Source of the DNA: Bacillota bacterium
GTDB taxonomy: Bacteria > Bacillota > Sulfobacillia > Sulfobacillales > Sulfobacillaceae
Direction of reading: 5' to 3'
Length of the DNA: 64,000 bases
NCBI GenBank assembly: GCA_026627065.1
Contig: JAPNUO010000005.1
Coordinates: 124,001-188,000 of the forward strand
In this document: piece after piece, positions 25,048-36,669 of the stretch
Layout of the letters: each line of letters opens with the position of its first letter
Position numbering within the stretch: position 1 is the stretch's first letter
Notes under the pieces: model-generated
What the model was told of the DNA's origin: nothing
The model's database searches: none
The model's input: only the letters and a program-made list of their open reading frames with translations
Program-made: the position numbers and the translations under genes

Positions 25048-26013
25048 TTAGATTGGCGTCATGGCGGCTCTCAGCTGCTCGACAGTCCGGATGACTGCCA
25101 GCGAGCCTGGCCCCGCCCGGTGGCCGGCAGGAATTTCGCCGGCCACAGCGCGGGTGATGTGGCTCAGCATGGGGAAAAAGGTCGGGCCGTCGTCGCCCAC
25201 AGCGACAGGCTCCCATTCCCCGCGGCGTTCGACAAAGACCCGGTCGTGCGGCGCCGGGTGGTAGGGGTTGGTGACGACAAAGCGCCCCTCCGTCCCGTAA
25301 AGGACGGCGCCGGTCTGGAAGGGAAGGGTGAACCCTACCGCAAATTGCAGGCGGTGGGCTCCTGGGTGCCACACATCGGCCATCGTTTCGGCGTCCACGC
25401 CCCGGTGCGGCCGAAACGTTCCGGAGACGCGCACCGGGTCGGAAAACCAGAGGGCGGCCAAGCGCAAAGGATAGACGCCGAGATCGTAGAGGGCGCCCCC
25501 GCCCAGGGCGGGTTGCCAGCGGATGTTGTCCTCGCCGATGTCAGCGTAAAAGCGACTCTGGATGCTCGTGACGGCCCCTATGTCTCCCGCTTGAATGCGA
25601 CGCACGAGTTCGCGCGTTTGCTCGCGGAACAAAAAGGCGTAGGCCTCCCAGAGGTAGCGGTGGGATCGATCGGCTGCGGCCATCATGCGCTCTTCGGAGG
25701 CCACCGTGAGCCCCAGCGGCTTTTCGACTAGGACATGCTTGCCCGCTTCGAGGGCGCGCACCGCCCATTCTTCGTGCAAGTGATTGGGGAGCGCAATATA
25801 TACCACATCAATATCGTCTCGCGCGATGAGGGCGTCGTACGGGGCTGCCCATCCGGCCAACTCCCACTCGGCGGCCTTCTGCGCGGCTCGTTCGGGCGTG
25901 CGGCTGGCGATGACGGCGTCGGCCGCTTCCCGGCCCAGCCGGTGCAAGGCTGGTACAAAGGAGGCGCCGACGATCCAGCCGCTTCCCAAAATGCCCCATC
26001 GGACTTTCTTCAC
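25048..26013 (-). CDS. Gfo/Idh/MocA-family NAD(P)-dependent oxidoreductase
   Basis: 321 residues. The N-terminal Rossmann fold WGILGSGWIVGASFVPAL (about 6-23), VVYIALPNHLHEEWAVRALEAGKHVLVEKP with the conserved E-K-P motif, and a C-terminal alpha/beta domain with GGGALYDLGVYPL define the family. Substrates are usually sugars or cyclitols; the actual one cannot be told. It is monocistronic as far as visible, between the FDH operon (convergent) and gltD (same strand, 42 bases upstream of its start). Confidence 0.87.
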   Translation of the reverse strand: MKKVRWGILGSGWIVGASFVPALHRLGREAADAVIASRTPERAAQKAAEWELAGWAAPYDALIARDDIDVVYIALPNHLHEEWAVRALEAGKHVLVEKPLGLTVASEERMMAAADRSHRYLWEAYAFLFREQTRELVRRIQAGDIGAVTSIQSRFYADIGEDNIRWQPALGGGALYDLGVYPLRLAALWFSDPVRVSGTFRPHRGVDAETMADVWHPGAHRLQFAVGFTLPFQTGAVLYGTEGRFVVTNPYHPAPHDRVFVERRGEWEPVAVGDDGPTFFPMLSHITRAVAGEIPAGHRAGPGSLAVIRTVEQLRAAMTPI

Positions 26014-26055
26014 ATCCCATGCTTCCTTTCTCTTGCCTTGCGCCGCCGGTCAGAC

Positions 26056-27540
<1,485 letters not shown>

Positions 27541-27564
27541 TTGTGCCCGTCCTTTCGTCAATGA

Positions 27565-30500
27565 TTAGTTGCCGCCGACGCGCGCGAGGTCCCGCTGGTT
27601 TTCGGCAAACGCCTGCATGACCGCGTCGCTCTCCGGGAGACCTTGCGCCAGAGCCCGCGCCATAGCCTGCCGCATGCGCTGGTAGTCCTTGGGGATGATG
27701 ACCCAGAACCGGTGCAGCATATCGTTCCAGTGTTCCAGCACCTCGCGGCCGCGGCGACTGCCGGTGTAAGCGACATGCCGCTCGATCAATCGTCGCAAGA
27801 GGTCAATGTCCTCCGCCTCCGAGAGCCGCTCCAAGAGCACCATGTCGCGGTTCAACCGTTCGGGGAAGCGACCGTCGAGATCCAGCACGTAGCCGACGCC
27901 GCCCGACATCCCGGCGGCAAAGTTGCGGCCCGTGCGCCCCAGCACGACCACGCGGCCGCCCGTCATATACTCCAGCCCGTGATCGCCCACGCCTTCCACC
28001 ACGGCCAAGGCGCCGCTGTTGCGGACGGCAAAGCGTTCGCCGGCGACCCCGGCAAAGTAAGCTTCCCCGGAAGTGGCGCCGTAGAGTACGACATTGCCGA
28101 CAATGATGTTCTGCTCCGGGGCAAAGCGCGACCGCGGGTGGGGACGAACAATCAGCTTGCCCCCCGACAACCCTTTGCCGACATAGTCGTTGGCGTCGCC
28201 GATGAGGGTCAGCGTCACGCCCGGCGGCACAAAGGCGCCGAAGCTCTGACCCGCCGAGCCCTCAAACTCGAAGCTAATGGTGTCTTCCGGCAATCCTTCG
28301 GCGCCCCAGCGTTCACTAATGAGACTGCCCAGCAACGTCCCCACCGCCCGATCGGTGTTGTGGATGGGGAAGCGCGCATGGACGCGGCCTTCCCCGTTGA
28401 GGGCGGGCTGGGCCGCGGCGACGAGCTGCTGTGCCGTCAGCGATTCCTCCAGGCGGTGATCCTGGGCGCTGCGCTCTTCCGGTGCGGAGAGCGGCTGCGC
28501 GGGCACCTGCAGCAGGGGCGTCAGGTCGACGTGACGCGCCTTCCAATGGTGGTCCAGCGAGACCGGGACCAAGCGATCCGTGCGACCGACCATTTCGTCT
28601 ACGGTGCGAAAGCCCAACTTGGCCATGTAGCGGCGCAAGTCCTCGGCCACCAGCATCATGAAGTTGACGACGTAGGCGGGGTCCCCGGAAAAGCGCCGGC
28701 GCAGTTCAGGATTTTGGGTGGCGATGCCGGTGGGGCAGGAATCGAGCTGGCAGACCCGCATCATCACGCAGCCGAGGGTGATGAGCGGCGCGGTGGCAAA
28801 GCCGAACTCTTCCGCGCCGAGCAACGCCGCCACGGCCACGTCGCGGCCGGTCACCAACTTGCCGTCCGCCTCCACGCGGATGCGGTCGCGCAATCCGTTG
28901 AGAATCAGCGTTTGGTGCGTTTCCGCGAGACCGAGCTCCCAGGGCAGGCCTGCATGCTGGATGCTGGTTTCGGGAGCCGCCCCGGTTCCCCCGTCGTAGC
29001 CGGAGATTAAGACGACGTCCGCCTTCCCCTTGGCCACCCCGGCGGCAATGGTGCCCACCCCGACTTCCGAGACCAGCTTGACGGAAATGCGGGCCTTGGG
29101 ATTGGCGTTTTTGAGGTCGTAAATCAGCTGCGCCAAATCCTCAATGGAGTAGATGTCGTGATGGGGCGGGGGGGAGATGAGGCCCACCCCAGGCGTCGAA
29201 TGGCGGACTTCCGCAATCCAGGGATACACTTTTTGCCCGGGCAATTGGCCCCCTTCGCCGGGCTTGGCGCCTTGCGCGATCTTGATCTGAATTTCGTCCG
29301 CATTGACAAGATAATGGCTGGTCACCCCGAAGCGCCCGGATGCCACCTGTTTGATGGCGCTGCGCCGCCAGTCGCCGTTGGGATCCGGCCGGAAGCGATC
29401 GGGATGCTCGCCCCCTTCGCCCGTGTTGCTTTTGCCGCCAATGCGATTCATCGCGATGGCGAGCGCCTCGTGCGCCTCTTGGCTGATGGAGCCGTAGGAC
29501 ATGGCCCCGGTCTTGAACCGGCGGACAATGCTTTCGGCGGGTTCCACCTCGTCGAGGGGAACCGGCGTGTCGGCCCACCGGAAATCCATCAAATGGCGCA
29601 AGTGATATCGTGCCCGCCCCCGGCTTTCGATGCGCTCGGCAAATTGCCGGAACAACTCGAAGTCCTTGCGGCGCGTGGCCTGTTGCAACAAGTAGACGGA
29701 TTCGGGGTCATAGAGGTGATCTTCCCCGTCTGCGCGCCACTGAATCTGTCCCCCCGAGTCGAGAATCAGCCCAAAGGCGTTGCGGTGGGGATAGGCGCGC
29801 TGATGCCGTCGCCGCACCTCTTCCGCGATCTCGGCGAGGCCAATGCCGCCGATGCGGGACGGCGTCGGCGCAAAGTAGCGGTCGACCACTTCGTGGGAGA
29901 GGCCAATGGCTTCAAAAATTTGCGCCCCGTGATAGCTTTGGATGGTGGAGATGCCCATCTTTGACAGCACCTTGACCACGCCTTTGGTGACCGCCTTGAC
30001 GTAATTTTTGGTGGCGTGCAGACTGTCGACGCCCGTCCAGAGCCCCTTTTGGATTTGTTCGTCGATCGATTCAAACACCAAGTAGGGGTTGATGGCGCTC
30101 GCGCCGTAGCCAATGAGAAGGGCAAAGTGGTGCACTTCCCGCGGCTCGCCGGATTCGATGACAATGGCCGCCCGCGTGCGCGTCCCCGCGTCGATTAAGT
30201 GGTGATGCAGGGCGGACACCGCCAACAGCGCCGGGATGGGCGCGTGAATCTCGTCATGGCCGCGGTCGGACAGCACCAAAATGTTCACCCCCTCGCGGAT
30301 GGCTTCATCGGCCTCGCGAAAAAGGCGCTCGAGCTGCTGTTCCAGTCCGGGACCGCCCTCGGCCACCGGGTAGAGAATCGACAAGGTGCGGGCTTGGTAG
30401 CCGGGCTCGTCAATGTGGACTAACTTGTAGAATTCCCGGTTGGTTAAAATGGGCGTGTCCAAAATGATTTGGTGGCAAGCTTCCGGACCCGGGTGAAGCA

Positions 30501-32160
30501 AGTTGCCTTCCGACCCGATGGTGGTGGGCAGCCCCATCACAATCTCTTCGCGAATGGCGTCAATGGGCGGATTGGTCACCTGGGCAAAGAGCTGCTTGAA
30601 GTACGAGTACAAAAGCTGCGGCCGTTCGGAAAGCACCGCCAGCGGCGTGTCGGCCCCCATCGACCCGACGCGCTCGACCCCCTCCAGCGCCATGGGCTTC
30701 ACGAGTTTCTCCAGTTCTTCGTACGTGTAGCCGAATTCGAGCTGCCGCCGCAAAATGGTGTCGTGATCCGGCAAGGGGAAGGACGGCGGTTCGGCGACGT
30801 CGTCCAAGTGGATGAGGTGCTCGTCGAGCCAGCGCTGGTACGGCCGCGCCGCCGCGTACTGCTCCTTGATTTCCTCGTCGTCGACGATGCGCTCTTCTTC
30901 CAAGTCTACCACCAGCATGCGCCCGGGCCGCAAGCGATCCTTGAGCACCACATCTTCGGGGGCAATGTCCAGCACCCCCGCTTCGGACGCCAGCACCAGC
31001 AAGTCGTCTTTTGTCAAATAATAGCGGGCGGGACGCAAGCCATTGCGATCCAGGACGGCCACGATCTGCTTGCCGTCGGTCATGATCATGGCGGCGGGCC
31101 CGTCCCAAGGCTCCATGAGACAGCTGTGGTACTGGTAAAAGGCACGCTTGGTCGCGCTCATGCTTTCGTGGTTCGGCCATGGCTCCGGAATCATCATCAT
31201 GGCGGCGTGAGCCAGCGGCCGCCCGGCCAGCACGAGAAATTCTAACGTGTTGTCGAAAATTGCGGTGTCGCTCCCGTCTTCGTCGATAATGGGGCGCACC
31301 TTGGCCAGATCTTCCCCGAAAAGTTCCGATTCCAACTGGGGCTCGCGCGCCTTCATCCAGTTGATATTGCCGCGCAGCGTGTTGATTTCGCCGTTGTGGA
31401 CCACCATGCGGTAAGGGTGGGCGCGCTCCCAGCTGGGAAAAGTGTTGGTGCTAAACCGCGAGTGAACGATGGCAAAGGCGGAATCAAGCCGCGGGTCGCT
31501 TAGGTCGGGATAATAGCTGCGCACCTGAAAGGACGTAAACATGCCTTTGTAGACAATGGTGCGGCACGAAAAGCTCGCGCAGTAGAATGACGGCGACCCG
31601 TCCTGGCGATGATGGCGAAGCTCATGTTCGGCCCGCTGGCGGATCACGTAGAGCTTTCGTTGAAATGCATCGGCGTCGCCGGCGATGTGCCCGCGGCCGA
31701 CAAAGAGTTGGCGGATGACCGGTTCGGTGGCCCGAGCGGCCGCACCGAGATCGGCGTCACGGACGGGCACATCGCGCCACCCGAGGACGACCGCGCCTTC
31801 TTCCCGGACGATGGCTTCTAGTCGCTCTTCGCATTCTCTTTGAGCGTCACGGTCCGTGGGCAGAAACAGCATGGCGACGCCGTAGGCTTCAGGCTCCGGC
31901 AGCTTGATGCCCAGCCGGGCGCACTCCTCACGAAAGAGGGCGTGGGGGATTTGCAAGAGTATCCCGGCGCCGTCGCCTTGATTGGTCTCACTGCCCTGGG
32001 CTCCCCGGTGATCCATGTTTTCTAGCACTTGGAGCGCCTGTTGCACGATTGTGTGCGAACGCTGACCGCGTACATGGGCGACTAGCCCGATGCCGCAGGC
32101 GTCATGCTCCATGTGAGGGTCATATAGTCCCTGCTGTGGGGGTAATCCGGCAATACTCAT
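27565..32160 (-). CDS. gltB: Glutamate synthase large subunit
   Basis: 1531 residues. The N-terminal glutaminase domain begins [11 protein letters not shown], with the nucleophile cysteine exposed after propeptide removal. The central and FMN-binding synthase domains include [31 protein letters not shown] and the 3Fe-4S cysteines [15 protein letters not shown]. The C-terminal GXGXG beta helix has [13 protein letters not shown]. It makes two glutamates from 2-oxoglutarate and glutamine. An upstream start at 32262 is possible in the open frame, but the ATG at 32160 ([15 protein letters not shown]) gives the normal propeptide length; a GAAAGG site lies 13 bases upstream. Confidence 0.95.
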   Translation of the reverse strand: MSIAGLPPQQGLYDPHMEHDACGIGLVAHVRGQRSHTIVQQALQVLENMDHRGAQGSETNQGDGAGILLQIPHALFREECARLGIKLPEPEAYGVAMLFLPTDRDAQRECEERLEAIVREEGAVVLGWRDVPVRDADLGAAARATEPVIRQLFVGRGHIAGDADAFQRKLYVIRQRAEHELRHHRQDGSPSFYCASFSCRTIVYKGMFTSFQVRSYYPDLSDPRLDSAFAIVHSRFSTNTFPSWERAHPYRMVVHNGEINTLRGNINWMKAREPQLESELFGEDLAKVRPIIDEDGSDTAIFDNTLEFLVLAGRPLAHAAMMMIPEPWPNHESMSATKRAFYQYHSCLMEPWDGPAAMIMTDGKQIVAVLDRNGLRPARYYLTKDDLLVLASEAGVLDIAPEDVVLKDRLRPGRMLVVDLEEERIVDDEEIKEQYAAARPYQRWLDEHLIHLDDVAEPPSFPLPDHDTILRRQLEFGYTYEELEKLVKPMALEGVERVGSMGADTPLAVLSERPQLLYSYFKQLFAQVTNPPIDAIREEIVMGLPTTIGSEGNLLHPGPEACHQIILDTPILTNREFYKLVHIDEPGYQARTLSILYPVAEGGPGLEQQLERLFREADEAIREGVNILVLSDRGHDEIHAPIPALLAVSALHHHLIDAGTRTRAAIVIESGEPREVHHFALLIGYGASAINPYLVFESIDEQIQKGLWTGVDSLHATKNYVKAVTKGVVKVLSKMGISTIQSYHGAQIFEAIGLSHEVVDRYFAPTPSRIGGIGLAEIAEEVRRRHQRAYPHRNAFGLILDSGGQIQWRADGEDHLYDPESVYLLQQATRRKDFELFRQFAERIESRGRARYHLRHLMDFRWADTPVPLDEVEPAESIVRRFKTGAMSYGSISQEAHEALAIAMNRIGGKSNTGEGGEHPDRFRPDPNGDWRRSAIKQVASGRFGVTSHYLVNADEIQIKIAQGAKPGEGGQLPGQKVYPWIAEVRHSTPGVGLISPPPHHDIYSIEDLAQLIYDLKNANPKARISVKLVSEVGVGTIAAGVAKGKADVVLISGYDGGTGAAPETSIQHAGLPWELGLAETHQTLILNGLRDRIRVEADGKLVTGRDVAVAALLGAEEFGFATAPLITLGCVMMRVCQLDSCPTGIATQNPELRRRFSGDPAYVVNFMMLVAEDLRRYMAKLGFRTVDEMVGRTDRLVPVSLDHHWKARHVDLTPLLQVPAQPLSAPEERSAQDHRLEESLTAQQLVAAAQPALNGEGRVHARFPIHNTDRAVGTLLGSLISERWGAEGLPEDTISFEFEGSAGQSFGAFVPPGVTLTLIGDANDYVGKGLSGGKLIVRPHPRSRFAPEQNIIVGNVVLYGATSGEAYFAGVAGERFAVRNSGALAVVEGVGDHGLEYMTGGRVVVLGRTGRNFAAGMSGGVGYVLDLDGRFPERLNRDMVLLERLSEAEDIDLLRRLIERHVAYTGSRRGREVLEHWNDMLHRFWVIIPKDYQRMRQAMARALAQGLPESDAVMQAFAENQRDLARVGGN

Positions 32161-32715
32161 GACATTCGCACAACCTTTCCGCTCCATCTTTGGACAAGGG
32201 AACTCAATCCTGCTCATTGACCCAAGTGTCGCAACAGCGCACTCGGATCGCGCGATCGTCACCCTACAAGCCCGTGGAATCCATCCACTGCATCGGCGAG
32301 AAGTACAAAAAACCTACAAGTGCGGAAGCACGACGGCTGTCGACTCCCGATCGAGAGGTGGTGTTCACTTTATATTAATACATTAATCCCGCAAAAGGGG
32401 GAAGTTCAGAAAAGATCGCGACAAAAAGTTTTCCTCTCAAGAGACCTCGTGAAATCAAGTTCGCCATGGCTGACAAGACCGGCCGGGGAATTTTGGGGGA
32501 GTGGTGAGAATTTCCGAAAGGGTTATATTCACACAACGATGATGCATGTTTAGCCATCCAGAAAAGAGGATCGGCCGCCCGCAGGAGACACCCCTCCAAA
32601 ACATCAGCGGCGCCCCATGCTCCCCGTGGGCGCCGCTCGTCGATGCTCTGGTCTGGTGGAAAGGTCCGATCCCGCCATGCAGAAGCCGCGAAAGAATGCT
32701 CCGGATGTCCGTGCG
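32161..32715. other. gltB leader region and LuxR/GGDEF operon 3' region
   Basis: About 555 bases without a gene. AT-rich sequence at 32368-32388 (ATTAAT and TATAAA on the minus strand) is a likely gltB promoter zone. A strong hairpin lies at 32606-32637. No known riboswitch pattern was recognised. Confidence 0.45.
32606..32637 (-). terminator. Possible terminator of the LuxR-HTH/GGDEF operon
   Basis: A 10-base-pair GC-rich stem (AGCGGCGCCC with GGGCGCCGCT, 12-base loop) lies 78 bases downstream of the operon end. On the minus strand it is followed only by a weak T run (GATGTTTTGG), so termination efficiency is uncertain. Confidence 0.45.
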
Positions 32716-33372
32716 CTAGGAGGTGTGCGCTCTGGAAGCCCGCCACAGCGCCGACATTCCGTGCGTCGCATATCGGCTCATGAGCTCTTGATGGCATTGG
32801 GTGGCGATTTCCAGGAAGGTCGCGTCCGGACTCTTCACGGCCTGCGCCTCGCAAAAAATCGGCCACGAGCGAGCATTCAAGGTGGACAAGCGGTTGAGCA
32901 CGCCGCTAAGTTGGGCCTCGTCAACGCCCGCCAGAAAGATGACCCATTCGCTCGTGTGCCACTTGGTGACCACGTCGGACTGCCGCAGCCTCTGCAGAAT
33001 TTGGCGGGAAAGCTCCTCGGTGCCGCGTTCCAGCTCAGGCTCGTCATCCTTGTTGGGCAACGCTAAAATCACCACACATCCCCACCGATAGCCGGATTGC
33101 ACAATCCGCCGGTTGATGAGGCGCTCCGCCTCGCGCGATTTTGTGATGCCGATGGCCTGCTCTTGTGGAGACTCGTACGTTTCCCCAGGCCAGGCTTGCT
33201 GCACCCACACCTCCAATTTGGTGAGGCCACGGTGGATGGTGCGTTCCAGGGTCCGCGGCGGATAGGGCAGGCGGGTTTGCAGGTCTTTCAAGGAATGGCC
33301 TTCGATGAGGAGCGTGAGCGCCCGCCGTTCGTGTTCCGTCAGTCGGGGGGTGGCCGGGGCGGATTTTTTCAT
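32716..33372 (-). CDS. LuxR-type helix-turn-helix protein with degenerate GGDEF domain
   Basis: 218 residues. Residues 10-60 (LTEHERRALTLLIEGHSLKDL then PRTLERTIHRGLTKL) look like a LuxR/GerE DNA-binding domain. The remaining part resembles a GGDEF domain in outline (WGCVVILALPNKDD, QILQRLRQSDVVTKWHTSEWVIFLAG), but the signature GG(D/E)EF is replaced by HTSEW, so diguanylate cyclase activity is unlikely. It could bind nucleotide or interact with its partner. The start ATG overlaps the stop of the GGDEF gene (ATGA), so the two are translationally coupled. Confidence 0.65.
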   Translation of the reverse strand: MKKSAPATPRLTEHERRALTLLIEGHSLKDLQTRLPYPPRTLERTIHRGLTKLEVWVQQAWPGETYESPQEQAIGITKSREAERLINRRIVQSGYRWGCVVILALPNKDDEPELERGTEELSRQILQRLRQSDVVTKWHTSEWVIFLAGVDEAQLSGVLNRLSTLNARSWPIFCEAQAVKSPDATFLEIATQCHQELMSRYATHGMSALWRASRAHTS

Positions 33373-34292
33373 GGCGTCGCCCCCTTTGCGTTATCCTCGG
33401 CGGGCGCAGGCCAGGATGCGCGGCGCGAGCGTTTAGCGGCATAAAGGCGTTGGTCGGCTTTCTGGATCAAGAGGGAAGCGGTCTGGCCATCGCGGGGATA
33501 TTCTGCACTGCCGACCGACGCCTTGATGGTGACGCGAAGATGGGCACCGTTGGCGACCGTGACGGGCTGCGTCAGAATGGCAGCGGGCGCATTGGAGAGG
33601 CCCTCTCCTGAGGTGATGACAAGAAATTCATCGCCCCCCCAGCGTCCCAGCCAACTGCCCCTGGGCAGGCGCTGGATCCAGGTTTGCGCTAGCGCTCGCA
33701 GCACCACGTCGCCTGTCCAGTGTCCCCATTGATCATTGACTTGTTTAAAGTGGTCGACGTCCACGAAGTCTATGCGAAAGGGGTGCGCAAAACCAGTCAG
33801 TTGGCGCAGCTGGTGTTGAATGGCCCAACGATTGCCCACCCGGGTGACCGGGTCGGTCCAGGCATCTCGACGCAGGTACCGGACGGCGATGGCTGCCGTC
33901 AAGCAATGCGCGCGCTTCAGCAACAGGCGCTGAGACGCCAGAGCTTCGGCAGGATCGGCCTGCCTCTCGCGGGAAAGATGTTGGGCCATGCCATCGGCGA
34001 TGTCTAGCAATCGGTACAGCACCTCATCGAGGCTACGGTTTTTGCGCCAGGCTTCCTCGACCAATCGTTCGGTAGCCTGGTGCGCCTCGTAGGTTCGAGG
34101 ATCCCAGCGCAGCGCGCGCCACAGCGACCAAAAAAAGCTCCTTTCGCTTCCGGACACCGGCGGGTTCTGGCGATATTCCTCTTCCAGGATGGCCCAAGGC
34201 ATGTGCTCCCATAGGTCCGCGTCGGCCTGGCTCCAGGGAACTTCGGTAAATGCGTGCCGGTCCATTGGTGTGGACACGTCCGACCATGACAT
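33369..34292 (-). CDS. GGDEF-domain diguanylate cyclase
   Basis: 307 residues. The N-terminal about 150 residues are helical, without a membrane segment, and of unknown sensory type. Residues 145-300 form a GGDEF domain: DPVTRVGNRWAIQHQL, FRIDFVDVDHFKQVNDQWGH, the intact active site LGRWGGDEFLVI, then ASVGSAEYPRDGQTASLLIQKADQRLYAAKR. It should make c-di-GMP from two GTP. It is the first gene of the pair with the degenerate-GGDEF protein. Only 380 bases away, and divergently oriented, is a glycosidase-like gene controlled by a c-di-GMP riboswitch. The start ATG 34292 follows AAAGGAG. Confidence 0.85.
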   Translation of the reverse strand: MSWSDVSTPMDRHAFTEVPWSQADADLWEHMPWAILEEEYRQNPPVSGSERSFFWSLWRALRWDPRTYEAHQATERLVEEAWRKNRSLDEVLYRLLDIADGMAQHLSRERQADPAEALASQRLLLKRAHCLTAAIAVRYLRRDAWTDPVTRVGNRWAIQHQLRQLTGFAHPFRIDFVDVDHFKQVNDQWGHWTGDVVLRALAQTWIQRLPRGSWLGRWGGDEFLVITSGEGLSNAPAAILTQPVTVANGAHLRVTIKASVGSAEYPRDGQTASLLIQKADQRLYAAKRSRRASWPAPAEDNAKGATP

Positions 34293-34415
34293 ACCCTTTA
34301 AGCTCCTTTACGGGGCTACCTACACTACTTTATGGTCCCTAGCGTAACAGACCGACCCGTCACCGAAAGTCTCATTTCCAGTCTCGTTTTGCACGCCGCA
34401 AACCCCCGGGAAAAT

Positions 34416-34444
34416 TTGACAGCGGCTGGCCGGGTTGATACGGT
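34416..34444 (+). promoter_or_regulatory. Candidate promoter of the riboswitch transcript
   Basis: TTGACA (34416-34421), 17 bases, TACGGT (34439-34444), about 70 bases before the riboswitch aptamer. The -35 box is perfect and the -10 box poor. Confidence 0.45.
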
Positions 34445-34512
34445 GGAGGGGAAGAAGTCCCGTGAGCGCGAGTCCGCCATGGGACGAATCACCGGGTGAA
34501 CGGTCACCAGGG

Positions 34513-34601
34513 CCATCGACAAAGGCAAAACCTGCGAAAGCAGGCGACGCAAAACTAAAGGGGCTTCTCGCGACAGCGAATGCCAGCCAGTTGCCGAATG
34601 G
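34513..34601 (+). ncRNA. Class I cyclic-di-GMP riboswitch (GEMM-I)
   Basis: The aptamer has the conserved core AGGCAAAACC, a P2 hairpin CCTGC-GAAA-GCAGG with GNRA tetraloop, GGCGACGCAAAAC, a P3 region with AAAGGGGCTTC, and the closing AUGCCAGCCAG. P1 can form from CCATCG and CAA at 34513-34522 with TTG and CGAATGG at 34590-34601. A long hairpin (34608-34646) and a hairpin hiding the Shine-Dalgarno sequence (TCCTCC 34653-34658 with GGAGGA 34662-34667) follow. It should control the downstream secreted glycosidase-like gene by c-di-GMP. Confidence 0.82.
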
Positions 34602-34607
34602 GGAAGA

Positions 34608-34646
34608 GCCGAGGGCGGCGTCCCGAATTCGGGTACCGCCCTCGGC
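34608..34646 (+). terminator. Expression-platform hairpin of the c-di-GMP riboswitch
   Basis: An 11-base-pair stem (GCCGAGGGCGG with CCGCCCTCGGC), containing the inner palindrome CCCGAATTCGGG, begins 7 bases after the aptamer. It lacks a proper T run, so it may act in translation control or as an imperfect terminator. Confidence 0.5.
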
Positions 34647-34671
34647 CCGTTCTCCTCCAGAGGAGGACGCG

Positions 34672-36669
34672 ATGATGCTTCCCCAACGCCTGCGGTTGTT
34701 TAGTGGTCTGAGCGCCGCCCTACTCGCGGCGGCTTTCGCTGCTCCGCCCGTTGCCAGCGCGGCTGACGTCAGCGCGCCGGCGCTGCCGGCACCGCTCGTG
34801 ACGTCCATTCAGCGCAGCGACTACGGCGTCGATGTCTTTTCCTATGACAGCCAGTTAAATGCGCCGTCTACCGTACCGGCGCTCAAAACGCTGGGCATGG
34901 GTATGCAGCAGTTTCCCAACGCCAATGAGTGGAGCTGGGTCAGTAATTCGTTTCGATCTGGAGGGCAGGCGCCGGTGTCGTTGGCGGACTGGGGCCAGAT
35001 TCTGCAAGAGACGGGAAACCAGGGGCTCTTCATTTTCGACTACGATGAGAACCCGACGTTCACTGGCGGAGGTTCGCCGAGCGACGCCGCCCAGCTGACC
35101 CAATACATTGTCAGCCACCAGCTCCCCATCACAGCGATTGTCATCGGCAGCGAAGAGTACGGTTCCTGGGATCATTACGCCAATCTCAATCCGTCGTTTT
35201 CTGCCCAGTACTATGCGACGCAAGCCCGGGCCATTGCCGAGGCCATTCATGCGGTGGATCCGGCGATGCAGGTCGGCGTGTCGTTTGATCCATCAAGCGG
35301 GCCCAACGGACTTTGGTGGAACCAGACGGTGCTGCGGATTGCCGGACCTTATATCAACTTTGTCAGCGTGCACGATTACCCTAATCAAGAGCCGCTGAGC
35401 AACAGCGCGCTCTTGTCGAGCCTGCCCGGCGAAATTGCCCAGGAGATGGCCTACGTCAAGGCGGAAATTGCCGCCAACGTCCCTTGGAGCGTGGCCCAAC
35501 GCCTGCAAATCTGGGTGACGGAGTTCAACCCGTACGGCCAACCGGGACCGCAGTCAGTGGCGCCGGTTTACGGCGCCGCCATGGTGGAGTCGGCGCTGTT
35601 ATGGCGCGCCTTGGGGGCGGCCAAGCTCTTTTTCTGGAGTTACGACGGCCAAGCCCATGTCGCCAGTCCCGGCTGGCCGGTGGCCAGCAATGCTGATGCG
35701 CCCTTTGGCCTTTTCGCCTTGGCGGGCGACGGGGAGCCGCCGGAGCTTCCCATGAATGCGCTCTACCCCTCCGGACAGGCTCTGGCTCAACTCATGCAGG
35801 CCATTGGCAACGGGGGCACCCTTTCTCTCTGGTGGACCTCCGACAGTATTGTCGGCCAAATCCAGTCGGGAGGACAAAACCAAGTCTTTGCGGTGAATAC
35901 CGCCTCTGTGCCGGACACGCTGCCTTTGAACACCGGCACGGTCCTGCTGCCGCCTGCCGCCTTGACGGTGATTCCCAATGCTGGGGTCGTGGCGGGGAGT
36001 CAGGCGACGGCGTCGGCCGGCCTGTTTGCCAACAGCTTGAATCCGAGCGTGTATCAACCGGTCATTCCCGCTTTTGCTGCGCCCGCGAGCGCGTATCCGG
36101 GGGAGGTGGTGACCATCAGCGGGCGGGGGTTCGGCGCTCCTGGGCCAGGCGCTCGGGTGATGGTCAGCGAGAACGGAATCAACTATGGTGGGCCCGGGGA
36201 CGTCTACGGAGTGGCCGTCACGCATTGGAGTCCCCACGCGATCAGCTTTGTCGTGCCCAATGGGGCCTCGGGCCCTCCGCTGACGCCGGGGGTGGCCACG
36301 GTGCGGGTGATCACCGCGCATCAGGTCATTTCCGCCCCCGAGGCGATGGCGGTTGAGGCGCCGCCGGTGCTTCCCCTGACGCTTTCGGCGGCCGCCGCCT
36401 ATCCCGGCGAGGTCATTGCCCTCGCCGGACAAGGGTTTGGCCGCGCAGAAGAAGGCGGCTACGTGGAGATCAGCGAGGACGGGGTCAACTACGGGGCGCC
36501 GTCGAACGTGTATAAACTGACCATTCTTCAATGGAGTCCGGATCTGATTCGGGTGGTCGTGCCGGACGGGACGTCGGGCCCGGCGCTCGGCCCGGGGACG
36601 GCGACGGTGACGGTGGTCAACAGCCAAGGGCTCAAGACGGCGCCGTTGAGCTTTGCGGTCGCTCCTTGA
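34672..36669 (+). CDS. Secreted glycoside-hydrolase-like protein with two IPT/TIG domains
   Basis: 665 residues. A clear Sec signal peptide (LRLFSGLSAALLAAAFAAPPVASAA) is followed by a TIM-barrel-like domain (about 35-360) resembling clan A glycosidases. The candidate acid/base is Glu in VIGSEEYG and the candidate nucleophile is Glu in IWVTEFNPYG. A beta-rich segment and two IPT/TIG-type Ig domains follow (about 465-560 and 565-665), each with AYPGEV, GxGFG and a P-x-ASGP or D-x-TSGP turn. The substrate is unknown; matrix polysaccharide would fit control by the c-di-GMP riboswitch in its leader. ATG 34672 or 34675 may be used; AGGAGGA lies just upstream. Confidence 0.72.
   Translation: MMLPQRLRLFSGLSAALLAAAFAAPPVASAADVSAPALPAPLVTSIQRSDYGVDVFSYDSQLNAPSTVPALKTLGMGMQQFPNANEWSWVSNSFRSGGQAPVSLADWGQILQETGNQGLFIFDYDENPTFTGGGSPSDAAQLTQYIVSHQLPITAIVIGSEEYGSWDHYANLNPSFSAQYYATQARAIAEAIHAVDPAMQVGVSFDPSSGPNGLWWNQTVLRIAGPYINFVSVHDYPNQEPLSNSALLSSLPGEIAQEMAYVKAEIAANVPWSVAQRLQIWVTEFNPYGQPGPQSVAPVYGAAMVESALLWRALGAAKLFFWSYDGQAHVASPGWPVASNADAPFGLFALAGDGEPPELPMNALYPSGQALAQLMQAIGNGGTLSLWWTSDSIVGQIQSGGQNQVFAVNTASVPDTLPLNTGTVLLPPAALTVIPNAGVVAGSQATASAGLFANSLNPSVYQPVIPAFAAPASAYPGEVVTISGRGFGAPGPGARVMVSENGINYGGPGDVYGVAVTHWSPHAISFVVPNGASGPPLTPGVATVRVITAHQVISAPEAMAVEAPPVLPLTLSAAAAYPGEVIALAGQGFGRAEEGGYVEISEDGVNYGAPSNVYKLTILQWSPDLIRVVVPDGTSGPALGPGTATVTVVNSQGLKTAPLSFAVAP

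Noticed and set aside
32161..32400. Possible riboswitch in the gltB leader
   Set aside because: I could not match any known glutamine, glycine or other class; only scattered short hairpins are present.
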